NCBI GenBank assembly: GCA_902761685.1
Contig: CACWLI010000007.1
Location: 17,169-81,168 of the forward strand
Length of the DNA stretch: 64,000 nucleotides
DNA from: an uncultured Erysipelotrichaceae bacterium
GTDB taxonomy: Bacteria; Bacillota_I; Bacilli_A; RF39; UBA660
Direction of reading: 5' to 3'
This document shows positions 43,925 to 52,792 of the stretch, piece after piece. Below the pieces are notes generated by a model. It saw only the letters and a list, made by a program, of their open reading frames with translations, made no database searches and had not been told where the DNA came from. Every line of letters begins with the position of its first letter. Positions within the stretch are counted from its first letter, which is position 1. The translations under genes and the position numbers were made by a program.

Positions 43925-44024
43925 CCTCAATTTTACTTATATTTGAACTAATTTTTAAAGCACAAACTCCAAAAAGAAGAAAAATATTAATAAAACTTAA
44001 TAAAAACGTATAAAGTAATATCAT
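43911..44024 (-). CDS. 37-aa single-pass membrane protein
   Basis: ATG at 44024 has AGGAGTGATAAT upstream; stop TGA at 43911. A single hydrophobic helix spans about residues 2-23 and the rest is polar (KISSNISKIEEKGE). It stands alone before the sortase operon. Too short for family assignment. Confidence 0.6.
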   Translation of the reverse strand: MILLYTFLLSFINIFLLFGVCALKISSNISKIEEKGE

Positions 44025-44126
44025 ATTATCACTCCTATTCTCTATATATAGTTTATCACATAAATAAAAAATTATTAATAAATTTTACACTCAAAATGTA
44101 AAGAAATAAAAATTTTAAAAAAAGTG

Positions 44127-44155
44127 TTGGAATTTGTCAAATTATATGATATATT
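44127..44155 (+). promoter_or_regulatory. Promoter of the large non-coding RNA
   Basis: TTGGAA (44127-44132), 17-nt spacer, TATATT (44150-44155) with TGA before it. A good sigma-A promoter with no open frame behind it. Confidence 0.7.
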
Positions 44156-44161
44156 ATTATT

Positions 44162-44672
44162 GTTATCAAAGATAAAATGTATTTAATTATATGTTTTGAT
44201 TCTTTAATAACATTCGTGTTGTTGTTATTTCGATTAATACCTTCACTGGCTATTAATCCTGATAATAATGATACACAATTTTCCTTTATTTATTATTAAT
44301 ATAAAGTATTTAGTTATATTTTACTATTAATAATAAGTAAAAAATAATAACTGTTAGTTCAGTTATTATACGCACACTTTAATGGTAACACCCATTAATA
44401 AGAAGGTAGTATGTTAACACCTGTTTTATATAGTCTTAGTACTATTTATAATTTGATGATTATAAAGATCTTAAGATAGGATTATATAAAATAGATTACT
44501 ACTTATTATTAATTTCATTATACCATTATAAATTTTCTGTAATTAGAAAATAATGAATGCGGATATATCAAAATCTGCAGGTATGTGTAAACATTTATTT
44601 ATATTTAGTGCATTACTTATAAATGAATGCATAATTACCAAAAAACCTAACGACGATAAGTTAGGTTTTTAA
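44162..44672 (+). ncRNA. Large structured non-coding RNA, ~510 nt, family unknown (ROOL-like size)
   Basis: No frame longer than a few dozen codons and no ribosome site, yet it is bounded by a promoter and a strong terminator. Many hairpins are visible: GATTAATA/TATTAATC (44230-44260) inside a longer GTGT/ACAC stem, AATAACTG/CAGTTATT (44347-44368), TAATGG/CCATTA (44380-44398), TTATAAT/ATTATAA (44450-44466), TGCGGAT/ATCTGCA (44557-44580), TGCATT/AATGCA (44610-44632). It lacks the RNase P, tmRNA and SRP signatures I know. Size and ornate folding recall ROOL or GOLLD RNAs, but no motif proves this. Confidence 0.65.
44640..44672 (+). terminator. Terminator of the large RNA
   Basis: AAAACCTAAC / GTTAGGTTTT hairpin with loop GACGATAA and T-tail. 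Confidence 0.85.
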
Positions 44673-44678
44673 GTGCAA

Positions 44679-44712
44679 TAAAAAAACCACTACTAATTAG
44701 TGGCCTTTTTAA
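44679..44712 (-). terminator. Terminator of the gene at 44714
   Basis: CCACTA / TAGTGG hairpin followed by T7 on the minus strand. Confidence 0.82.
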
Positions 44713-44713
44713 T

Positions 44714-45322
44714 TTAAATAAACATTAGAAATAATACAATTAATATAATAAATAATATAATAGCAATTTTTATTAATCTATCACCATAATAAGAAGGAAT
44801 AACACATTTACTATCTCTAATATTATTTTTATATTTTACTTCAATATATTCACCATCTGTATATTTAATAAAATATGGTTTATCAATTTCAAAAACAACT
44901 TCATCATCATGAATATACTCTCCATATACAATTAATTTATCTTTTTTAATTTCTTTAATTTTAACAAAAACTATATCATCATTATTTCTTGAATTTATAT
45001 GTATTCCTAAAAAGAAAATAATGATTGTTATAATTAGTGTAATAAAAAATACTGGCTTTAAGTTTATTTTCTTATTTTTAATCTTAACTTTACTCTTTAT
45101 TTTTGTTCTATATAAGTAAATTAATAAAATTAAAATTAACGCAATTGCAGAATATTTTAATTCAGATGTAAGAGATATATATGTTTTATCATTTTTATTA
45201 AATGTAAATAAATATATAAAAAATAATATCCATAATGGTAATCCAAAAGCAAATATTGCAAGTGATAATTCATTAATTATTCTATCATATGTAATTTTAT
45301 CTTTTTTCTTTTCTTTTTTCAT
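44714..45322 (-). CDS. Multi-pass membrane protein, three-copy family (copy 3)
   Basis: 202 residues. Five hydrophobic helices and a basic N-terminus (MKKEKKKDK). Between the last two helices is a beta-rich domain: VFVKIKEIKKDKLIVYG, a short D-D turn, EIDKPYFIKY, then EYIEVKYKN. The same domain appears in the next two genes. Function unknown; the pattern is that of a small exported or membrane-proximal beta-domain. Confidence 0.72.
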   Translation of the reverse strand: MKKEKKKDKITYDRIINELSLAIFAFGLPLWILFFIYLFTFNKNDKTYISLTSELKYSAIALILILLIYLYRTKIKSKVKIKNKKINLKPVFFITLIITIIIFFLGIHINSRNNDDIVFVKIKEIKKDKLIVYGEYIHDDEVVFEIDKPYFIKYTDGEYIEVKYKNNIRDSKCVIPSYYGDRLIKIAIILFIILIVLFLMFI

Positions 45323-45337
45323 TATTACATTATTCTC

Positions 45338-45969
45338 CTATTTTACAATCTTTTTTTCTTCAACAGATGGCATTAATGATGCAAATATAATCATCATTAC
45401 AAAAAACACACCTGAAGCTATTAATAAAGATACTCCATATTCTTTATCTATTAAATATTTTAGATCACCAATTCTTTTACTATATTTAATATGTATGTTA
45501 TCCCCTTTTTTGACCTTAATTAAGAATGGTTTATTAATTTCATAAGAAACAGTATCATCATTTACAATTCTATTTATAACTAGTTTATCATCCCTAACAT
45601 CTGCAACAGTAACATACCATACATAATATCCAGTATAATATTCTTTTGTAATACAAAAACCAAAAGTACCTGTTATTATAGTTAGAATTAATAATATTTT
45701 TAAAAGAACACTATTTTTATAAACACGTAAATATAATCTTTTTATAATATAATATGCTATTTGAAACAATAGTGGTCCAAACATAAGCGATAAATTTATA
45801 ATTAATATTATAGTAAAATATTTTTTTCATTAAAGCTTATTAAATCTATAGGTGGTTTTATTTCAGAATATATATATGAAGTTATAAAAATAATAACCAA
45901 ACATATACAAAATACATAAGAATATATTTTTTCAGATTTTTCTTTAAATTTTTCTCTATCTATTTTCAT
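45338..45969 (-). pseudogene. Frameshifted member of the three-copy membrane family (copy 2)
   Basis: The N-terminal part (MKIDREKFKEKSEK..., one membrane helix) starts at ATG 45969, overlapping the previous stop by 4 nt, and stops after about 53 codons. The rest (FGPLLFQIAYYIIK... with the DKLVINR and EINKPFLIK beta-domain) continues in another frame to 45338. Adding one base to the run of seven T (45821-45827) joins both parts into one protein of about 210 residues that matches its neighbours. It is either a real mutation, a phase-variable site or a sequencing error. Confidence 0.75.
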
Positions 45970-46565
45970 TTTATTCTCCCACTTTGTACTTTTATTAATA
46001 TTAATATAATAGTAAGTGTTAATAATGAAATAGATGGAATAAAAATCCTCAAATATAATTTTTTATCATAAAATTTATAGCTATTATTATCACGAACTAA
46101 TTCAATCTCATCTTCTACTTTAAACTTATATAATAATGGCTTATTAATATGAATACTTTTTGTATCATCATTTTCTTTAATAGTTACAACTAATTTATCA
46201 TTTTTAATTTCTCTTATTATTCCTTCTTTTATCATTATATTATTATAGTTGCCTTCATTTATAAATCTTGTATATTCACTATAAACTATCATTCCAATTG
46301 ATATAATGATTAATATAATATAAATAAATGGTATTTTAACTCTTTTATTAGTTTTCTTTTTTTCTTTAATATGTATTTGCTCATAAGCTTTTTGAATAGT
46401 AGTACTAATAATTAATAATCCCATTAATACAATAGAAATAATATAAAACTTTTTATCAAGTTTTATATTATTTGAAATCCTCATAGTTACAAACATAGAT
46501 ATAAGTGTTATAAAAGCTAGTATTTTATTAATTATTTTCATTACTTTAAAAGATTTATTTTCCAT
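45966..46565 (-). CDS. Multi-pass membrane protein, three-copy family (copy 1)
   Basis: About 199 residues from ATG 46565 (AGGTGATTATT upstream; a GTG at 46574 overlaps that site). Membrane helices at about 15-32, 38-55, 80-98 and the end. The beta-domain reads IREIKNDKLVVTIKEND, then HINKPLLYKF and DEIELVRD. It is the first gene of the group and coupled to copy 2 by ATGA. Function unknown. Confidence 0.72.
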   Translation of the reverse strand: MENKSFKVMKIINKILAFITLISMFVTMRISNNIKLDKKFYIISIVLMGLLIISTTIQKAYEQIHIKEKKKTNKRVKIPFIYIILIIISIGMIVYSEYTRFINEGNYNNIMIKEGIIREIKNDKLVVTIKENDDTKSIHINKPLLYKFKVEDEIELVRDNNSYKFYDKKLYLRIFIPSISLLTLTIILILIKVQSGRIK

Positions 46566-46592
46566 AATAATCACCTATTTTAATTATAGCAT

Positions 46593-46634
46593 ATAAAAAA
46601 TGACTAATATATTTTATTTATTAGTCATTTTACA
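46593..46634. terminator. Terminator upstream of the three-copy membrane family
   Basis: AAAATGACTAATA / TATTAGTCATTTT hairpin followed by T-rich sequence; ends the gene at 46635-47756. Confidence 0.78.
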
Positions 46635-47756
46635 TTAACTAAGCATATATTCTAAAATATACTTAAACATACTAATTATTTTATCTAATATAGCAGAATT
46701 AAAAAATGTAAATATAGTTAATACTATAGTAATAATAGTAATATTCTTTTGAAATAAATCATTTCTCTTCTCTATCTTTTTATTAATTGATTCACTAATT
46801 AAATCTTTTAAATCATATCTGTTTTGTAAATTTAAAATATCATTTATATAATCATTTTCTAGTTCATATTTATTATACTTTTTAGTAGCAAATTTAAATG
46901 AATAATCATCTCTTAATTTATATAATTCTTTTAAACTTAATTTATCATTTTTAAGAGCATTATATACTACAAAATCATTAAGTATTAAATATATAATTTC
47001 ATAATCAAGAATTAATACTTTCATGTATGGCTGATTAATATCACTTCCATATATTAAACTAGATGTTTCACTACTATAGTGATAATAATCATCTAGAGTT
47101 CTATAATCTTTTAACTCTTCATAACTCTTAAAATCTTTTTCAGTAATATTTAATATTTTATAAATATCTTTAATATTTAATTTTTCTTTATCTACTATAA
47201 ATAAATTTCTAGTGATACTACCATCCATTTCAAAATATCCAGATAATAATACTTTAATAAAATCAAATAAAGAATTAAAACTATTAATATTATAATTTTC
47301 AAATATATAATTATATAATTCTACACTAGAACTTATACTTTCAAACTCACTAGTATATATTTCTTTTTGTAACTTTTTAGTATCATATTCACTATCCACT
47401 TCAATAGTAGTAATAATAGTATTATTTAAATATAATCTAAGTGATATATTAGCATTAATTTCAAAATTTTTATATTTAATTTGAATTGGATATAACCATA
47501 ACATATATTTATCATTATAATCATATAATAATTCTTTCTCATACTTATTTAAATAAGTACTAAGTTGTAACAAACTACCCAACTCATCATCAATAAAAGA
47601 ACTATTAATATATTCCACATTTGAAGTCTTAAAATCCCCATTATTATCAATTGATAATAAACATATTCTAGAATTAATTAATTCTTCCTGTATTCTACTT
47701 ACACTATATTTTGGATTATTAATTAAATAACCCTTCATAAATATCAATCTATTCAT
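46635..47756 (-). CDS. Unknown protein with C-terminal membrane anchor, 373 aa
   Basis: No family recognised. A long soluble N-terminal part contains predicted beta regions (IQIKYKNFEINANISLRLYL) and later helical ones; a hydrophobic helix at about 340-358 is followed by another short hydrophobic end. Coiled-coil character before the helix (LISESINKKIEKRNDLFQKN) suggests a tail-anchored layout with the bulk in the cytoplasm. AAAGGAAATGG precedes the start. The neighbours downstream are the membrane family; upstream is the Abi-like pair. Confidence 0.68.
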   Translation of the reverse strand: MNRLIFMKGYLINNPKYSVSRIQEELINSRICLLSIDNNGDFKTSNVEYINSSFIDDELGSLLQLSTYLNKYEKELLYDYNDKYMLWLYPIQIKYKNFEINANISLRLYLNNTIITTIEVDSEYDTKKLQKEIYTSEFESISSSVELYNYIFENYNINSFNSLFDFIKVLLSGYFEMDGSITRNLFIVDKEKLNIKDIYKILNITEKDFKSYEELKDYRTLDDYYHYSSETSSLIYGSDINQPYMKVLILDYEIIYLILNDFVVYNALKNDKLSLKELYKLRDDYSFKFATKKYNKYELENDYINDILNLQNRYDLKDLISESINKKIEKRNDLFQKNITIITIVLTIFTFFNSAILDKIISMFKYILEYMLS

Positions 47757-47879
47757 AAAACCATTTCCTTTGATTTTTTATTATATTTAAAATTACTTAT
47801 TTTTTCAATACTAAAATTATTTATCATCAACTTCCTCAAAAAACAAATTAAATCATTTTTTTCTAGTCTAACTCCATAA

Positions 47880-48740
47880 TTATTTATTGTTTATTTTAAA
47901 ATTATTATTAATATTAATATTCTTTAATAAATATAAATTTTTAAAAATGTTTATTAAAAAAGAAAAAATATAATCATACCAACATTTTAATTCCTCATCC
48001 GTTAAATTGTCTACTGTTTCTCTATAATGTGCTCTATCATTTTTTTCTTTATTATTATGCCTTATTTGAATATTATTAACATATGATCCAAAAGCTTTTT
48101 TAATTCCATTGCCAAGTATTTTTTCTATATCATTCTCTTTAGACTCTAATAATAAAGCTAGTGCATCTATACTTTTTCTTTTTTCATGGAGATCATTTAA
48201 ATTATTAAAATCATAATAGTTTAAGATTTCTTCTTTTATCTTTACATCTTTAATTTCACTAACATCAATATTTATTTCGTTTTCAACTATCATTAATTTA
48301 GAACCATCAATTGTTTTCTCTAACTTATATCCTAGAGAAAGTAAATAGGAGTTAATAACATTAGATAATATAGTTATTTCATGAATGGCTTCATTTGAAT
48401 TAACAAAATTTCTTCTTTTACTATCCAAATATTCATATATACAATTTATAATTATTTCAATATTTTTTAATATATTTTCATCACTTATTAATGGGCTTGA
48501 TGTTGTGGAAAGAATATATATATCTTTATTCATAATATTTTCTTCTTTTAATAAATCATCTATTGATATATATCCAAAATTAAATTTAGAATATCTAAAT
48601 AATTCATTAATCATTTCTTTTCCAGATAAATAATGACCATTACTATTTATTGTAATATTATTTAATATATTAACTATTCTTTTACAAAATTGGTTTTTGT
48701 TCTCTTTTTTAGGTTTTGTTTCAAATATAGACTTATACAT
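47880..48740 (-). CDS. Possible abortive-infection-type (HEPN/Abi-like) protein
   Basis: 286 residues, helical and charged. The C-terminal part has RHNNKEKNDRAHYRETVDN followed by a Trp/Tyr/Phe-rich helix (CWYDYIFSFLINIFKN), which recalls the C-terminal region of Abi-type proteins. The canonical R-x4-6-H HEPN motif is not clear, so this is a weak call. AGGAGGTAAAT precedes the start, 12 nt after the stop of the 87-aa gene, so the two form an operon. It could be a toxin-antitoxin or a defence pair. Confidence 0.5.
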   Translation of the reverse strand: MYKSIFETKPKKENKNQFCKRIVNILNNITINSNGHYLSGKEMINELFRYSKFNFGYISIDDLLKEENIMNKDIYILSTTSSPLISDENILKNIEIIINCIYEYLDSKRRNFVNSNEAIHEITILSNVINSYLLSLGYKLEKTIDGSKLMIVENEINIDVSEIKDVKIKEEILNYYDFNNLNDLHEKRKSIDALALLLESKENDIEKILGNGIKKAFGSYVNNIQIRHNNKEKNDRAHYRETVDNLTDEELKCWYDYIFSFLINIFKNLYLLKNININNNFKINNK

Positions 48741-48752
48741 ATTTACCTCCTG

Positions 48753-49016
48753 TCAATTTTCATTAATTAATTCATTTAATTTATTAATGCACATGATTTT
48801 ATAATCATTTAACTTTGAATATAAAACTTCATCTCTAATGTCATTAATATCTACTGTTGGACCTTGAGTTGTTTCATATATTAATGATTCAATAATAATA
48901 TTATTTCTTGCACTTATTAATACTCTAATTGCTTCATTTCTATTATATCTACTTAATTGATTATTGATATCCATAATACTTTTGGTTAAATTACATATTT
49001 CTTTTCTTTTATTCAT
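48753..49016 (-). CDS. Small helical protein, 87 aa, partner of the Abi-like gene
   Basis: All-helical, no membrane segment. YETTQGPTVDINDIRDEV is the only distinctive stretch. GGGAGGTGAAATATT gives a strong ribosome site. It is placed first in a two-gene operon with the Abi-like gene. Its size would suit an antitoxin or a chaperone-like partner, but this is only positional inference. Confidence 0.55.
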   Translation of the reverse strand: MNKRKEICNLTKSIMDINNQLSRYNRNEAIRVLISARNNIIIESLIYETTQGPTVDINDIRDEVLYSKLNDYKIMCINKLNELINEN

Positions 49017-49166
49017 AATATTTCACCTCCCATTATATATTTTTTAGATAGCAGCTCTTGAATAGAATAATCGTTTTCAATTATACATTATGTAACAAAT
49101 TATGTCAATAATTAGTAAAATAAAATGTAAAATAAAAACAGTATTTTTTATACTGCTAATATACTA

Positions 49167-49236
49167 TGGAGATAAGTGAATTTGAACTTCCATCTTTGAT
49201 TGTGAAGATCATCGTTCTTCCATTAAACTATATTCC
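49167..49236 (-). other. Degenerate tRNA-like sequence
   Basis: The minus strand reads GGAATATAGTTTAATGGAAG, a D-arm like that of tRNA-His or tRNA-Gly, and later GTTCAAATTC, a T-loop. The anticodon arm, T-stem and acceptor pair poorly (only three acceptor pairs hold). One folding gives TGAT-CTTCACA-ATCA, with anticodon TCA. It is most likely a decayed tRNA gene. Confidence 0.4.
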
Positions 49237-49276
49237 ATGAAAATAATTTAACATATTTTAGAATAATTATCAATTT

Positions 49277-49312
49277 AAAAAGAGCAATTAGTTTCTACTA
49301 ATTACTCTTTTA
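49277..49312 (-). terminator. Terminator of VanZ-like copy 1
   Basis: AAGAGTAATTAGT / ACTAATTGCTCTT hairpin with T-tail on the minus strand. Confidence 0.82.
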
Positions 49313-49755
49313 TATATTAAATAATAAATGATTACACCAATACTACTTCCAATAGTATCAATTATTACATCTTTTATTTGACAACTCCTACCAAGAACAT
49401 ATATTTGATGCACTTCATCACTTATACTATATATCAAACAAAATAATACACATATAATTAAATATTTATAATTAATTTTATAATAATCTTTTACTACATT
49501 TATAACAAGTAACCCAAGTATAAAAAATTCAATAAAATGAGCACTCTTCCTAATAATATAAAAAATATTATTAGATATATCATTAACCTTAGTAGAATCA
49601 ATATTCTCTCTACTAACAGTACTAACAACAACCTTAGTAGTTTCAACACTAGTATTAGTACTACTATCCCTATCCTGACAAGAAAAAAGAAATATACTAA
49701 TCATACATATCAACAATAATATAATATTAATTACTTTAATGATCTTTTTATTCAT
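49288..49755 (-). CDS. VanZ-like membrane protein, downstream copy
   Basis: 155 residues. Four membrane helices and the VanZ-type motifs FSCQDRDSS, KSAHFIEFFILG and SDEVHQIYVLGR with SCQIKDVIIDTIG. VanZ-like proteins are linked to teicoplanin resistance and cell-surface functions. Almost the same protein is encoded at 52768-53229, with the main differences at both termini. The promoter (TGATATACT), leader and ribosome site are kept in both copies. Confidence 0.9.
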   Translation of the reverse strand: MNKKIIKVINIILLLICMISIFLFSCQDRDSSTNTSVETTKVVVSTVSRENIDSTKVNDISNNIFYIIRKSAHFIEFFILGLLVINVVKDYYKINYKYLIICVLFCLIYSISDEVHQIYVLGRSCQIKDVIIDTIGSSIGVIIYYLIYKRVISRN

Positions 49756-49818
49756 AATAAATTTCTCCTTTCAACATTACAATAGTATATCATAAGAGAT
49801 ACATATTTTATTTGTTTA

Positions 49819-51777
49819 TTATTTATTATTAATCAATTCATAAACATTATTTGAAAAATAGTCAAATTTATAAGGATTTAATGATACAAATAATCTATCA
49901 TTCAAGTGTACTATGTTATCAAATTCTATTTTATAAATACTACTTTTATTTTTTTCTCTATAATAGAATATCTTTTCAAAATTTGATAAATCTTTTTCCA
50001 AAAAATCAATTAAATAATCATCAGGTAATTTTTGTAATTCAATATTAAATAATGATTTTATTTTATTTAATATTAAATCTTCATCCATCTCTCTTAACTG
50101 TAATTCTTTATAAATATCTTCCTTTTTTTTAAAGTGTAAAATTGCAGAACAATACATATAAATATCTCGATACTTGCTTTTATTTTTGTTTTTGTTCAAC
50201 TCGCATAATAATCTTAAATTAATAATTTTTCTATAATACGATAATTCTTTATCTTTTATATTATTTAATGTTTGTTCCTCCAAGTCTCCAAAATCTTCAT
50301 CACTAATTTCTAAAAACTTGCATTCACCATTATAATTACAAAAATGATATATCTTTCCTGTATTATTCTTTTTTTCAATATCTGCTTTTGAAATTTTTAT
50401 TTTATGTTTTTCCTTATATTTTAACAAAACTGCAAATTTAATAAAAACTTGATCATGAGAAAATAATATTATTGTTCTATTTTTTTGAAAATTATAAATC
50501 ATATTTATCATACATTCTCTTCTATATTCATCATAAGATGAAGCAGGATCATCTATTAATAAAATTTGTTTTTTAGAACTTATTAAAAACAATATAAGAG
50601 ATATAATATTTTTTTCACCATATGATAATCCTTGTCTTCTATCAGTATGAGTTTTATCATCAATATGTTGTAGTAAAAATGATGCTTTTTTTAATTCAAA
50701 ATTATAATGATTTTCATAGAATTTATATGGTATACCCATATTCTTTAAATAGCCATTAATTATCTTTTTATTCTTTTGTATAGTATCATTTGTTTTACTT
50801 TTAACTTTTATTATCATCTTTCTTATAAGATTTATACTATTATTTATTTTTTCTACATTTTCATATTGTTCTGGAAATAGTTGCAAAAATTTTGGAGATA
50901 ATTTAATTTTACTAATTTTAGAAATATCTAGTTCATTACTTTTATATTCTTCAAATAAATATATAATATTTTTAATATATTCACTAAATTCATATAATTC
51001 TATTATTTCTTTTTTTGCTCTATTTACTTCTCTAATATTTGTATATTTTGGCTTTTTAATGCCTACATCTTCTAAATAATTATTTTCTTTTGTTATTATT
51101 TCAAAATTTTTTGGTGTTAATCTTGTTACTTTATCAATAAATGCAAGTTTCCTTAAACTCATTTTTGAGTTACAATAGGGACATCTATTTTTTTCTTTTT
51201 TATATACTTCTCCATCTTGTAACCATTTAATATAGTTTTCATCATTTTTTCTTAAATTTTTTAAAACACTTGATCCTTCATTATTAAATAAATCATCTTC
51301 CAATTTATAAAGTTTTGATCTTTTAGATAATGTTCCATCATTATTAATTTTAATATCAAAATGTTTTACAACAAGTTCAATTTTATTGTTATAACTAATT
51401 AAAACATCCCTTAATGAATAAAAATCTTTCATAAGATTTTCAAGTTCATTTTTAGCTTCAACTAAATCTCCATCTTCACTAAAAAGGACCTCATATATAT
51501 CTTGATTTTCTTCATTAGAAAAAATAATATTTTTTGATATATCTAAATCAAATAATCCAAACTGAGTATTATCAACATCTTTACCATTTAGTTTGACGAT
51601 AACATTTTCTTTCTTATAACCAACCATTACATTTTCTTCACTTACTTCTTTTGCTAATGCAGAAGCAATTGATGATTTTCCACTACCACTTATTCCAAAA
51701 ATGTGGTTTACTTTATTATCTTCAATGATTAAATTTAATTTATTAATGTTTTTATACTTTTCTATTAATATTTCCAT
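49819..51777 (-). CDS. SMC/RloC-like ATPase with zinc-hook-like CPYC
   Basis: 652 residues. Walker A is GISGSGKSS (about residue 28-36). A long helical section follows, holding CPYC (about 199-202), like one half of a zinc hook. The ABC signature is GLSYGEKNIISLILF, Walker B is ILLIDDPASSYDEYRR and the switch His is in LFSHDQ. These are the parts of AAA_13/RloC/Rad50-type ATPases. The last 170 residues form a helical domain (YRDIYMYCSAILHF region) that could be an effector. It follows the zinc-ribbon gene by 20 nt. Such pairs often act in phage defence; that role is inferred. Confidence 0.85.
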   Translation of the reverse strand: MEILIEKYKNINKLNLIIEDNKVNHIFGISGSGKSSIASALAKEVSEENVMVGYKKENVIVKLNGKDVDNTQFGLFDLDISKNIIFSNEENQDIYEVLFSEDGDLVEAKNELENLMKDFYSLRDVLISYNNKIELVVKHFDIKINNDGTLSKRSKLYKLEDDLFNNEGSSVLKNLRKNDENYIKWLQDGEVYKKEKNRCPYCNSKMSLRKLAFIDKVTRLTPKNFEIITKENNYLEDVGIKKPKYTNIREVNRAKKEIIELYEFSEYIKNIIYLFEEYKSNELDISKISKIKLSPKFLQLFPEQYENVEKINNSINLIRKMIIKVKSKTNDTIQKNKKIINGYLKNMGIPYKFYENHYNFELKKASFLLQHIDDKTHTDRRQGLSYGEKNIISLILFLISSKKQILLIDDPASSYDEYRRECMINMIYNFQKNRTIILFSHDQVFIKFAVLLKYKEKHKIKISKADIEKKNNTGKIYHFCNYNGECKFLEISDEDFGDLEEQTLNNIKDKELSYYRKIINLRLLCELNKNKNKSKYRDIYMYCSAILHFKKKEDIYKELQLREMDEDLILNKIKSLFNIELQKLPDDYLIDFLEKDLSNFEKIFYYREKNKSSIYKIEFDNIVHLNDRLFVSLNPYKFDYFSNNVYELINNK

Positions 51778-51796
51778 ATCTACTTCCTTTAAATTA

Positions 51797-52696
51797 TCAA
51801 ATATTTTTATTGAATATTTCGTTATAAGATTGACTCAATTGTTTTATATATGCTTGTTCAATTTTTTTTGATTCTTCTTTTTCTAATATTATTAATATTA
51901 ATTTGCTTAATAAATCAAACAATGATTCACACGTTTTTTCATCTAATTTATGTATTCCTTCGCTTAATAATTTATATAACTCATTATATTTAGATTTAGT
52001 AATATTGCCATCAATTAATATTGGCAAATATTTATCTAAATATTTCAATTTATCTTTAATAATTAGTTTTGAAAAATCACTATCTTTCTCTTTTAAAGTA
52101 ATATTTTTTTTTTCTCTCTTATATATTTTATCTATCATATTTTCAAAGACTCTTCTAAGATAAACAAAAGATGCAACACTCATTCCTTGTGATTTACAAT
52201 TAAATGCCTTTTCTATTTCTTTTAAATCTTTATCATCTATAATATTATTTTTTTTATATTTTTTTAATTCATTGTAAGTTTGATTATAATCATATGATTG
52301 ATATAATTTTTTTACCTTTTTATTAAAATATTTATAAAACATAATTATTCTATTTCTACAATATGGACATTCAAATTCCTTAAGAACATATAATATACAA
52401 TCATCAAATAAAAACTCTTTTTTAAATTTTTTACTATCAAGTTTATATTTATATTTTAGTTCATTATTTTTAATTTCTGCCTCATATAAATTATAAGAAA
52501 TAAAATCATGTGTTTGTGATACTATTAGTGGTTTATATAAACTTAAATTATCAAATGTTTTTTCTTTTTCACATTTTTCACAATAAAAATCATAAGAAGT
52601 ATCATATGTAATAAATAAAGTTAATTTTTCATCATCTGTAACTTCTATTTCTTCTCCCACTTTTAGGCCATAATATTTTAGTATCAAATCTTTCAT
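51797..52696 (-). CDS. Zinc-ribbon protein with C-terminal helical (DUF4145/HEPN-like) domain
   Basis: 299 residues. Cysteine pairs CEKC (about 37-40) and CPYC (about 110) sit on either side of a beta-rich region, forming a zinc ribbon. The second half is helical: SVASFVYLRRVFENMIDKIY and LLSEGIHKLDEKTCESLFD, which resembles DUF4145-type domains next to restriction or defence ATPases. First gene of the two-gene unit; ATG 52696 has GAGGTAAAA upstream. Absence of a signal peptide suggests a cytoplasmic partner or sensor for the ATPase. Confidence 0.7.
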   Translation of the reverse strand: MKDLILKYYGLKVGEEIEVTDDEKLTLFITYDTSYDFYCEKCEKEKTFDNLSLYKPLIVSQTHDFISYNLYEAEIKNNELKYKYKLDSKKFKKEFLFDDCILYVLKEFECPYCRNRIIMFYKYFNKKVKKLYQSYDYNQTYNELKKYKKNNIIDDKDLKEIEKAFNCKSQGMSVASFVYLRRVFENMIDKIYKREKKNITLKEKDSDFSKLIIKDKLKYLDKYLPILIDGNITKSKYNELYKLLSEGIHKLDEKTCESLFDLLSKLILIILEKEESKKIEQAYIKQLSQSYNEIFNKNI

Positions 52697-52755
52697 TTTT
52701 ACCTCATTCTTAATAAATTAAAAATATTATATATTATTTATACATTTATTACAAT

Positions 52756-52792
52756 ATAAAAAAACAATTAGTTTTTTAAAACTAATTGTTTC
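52756..52792 (-). terminator. Terminator of VanZ-like copy 2
   Basis: AAACAATTAGTTTT / AACTAATTGTTT hairpin followed by T7 on the minus strand. Confidence 0.82.

Noticed and set aside
44162..44672. RNase P RNA or tmRNA
   Set aside because: The conserved GAGGAAAGTCC-type core of RNase P and the tRNA-like end of tmRNA are not present.
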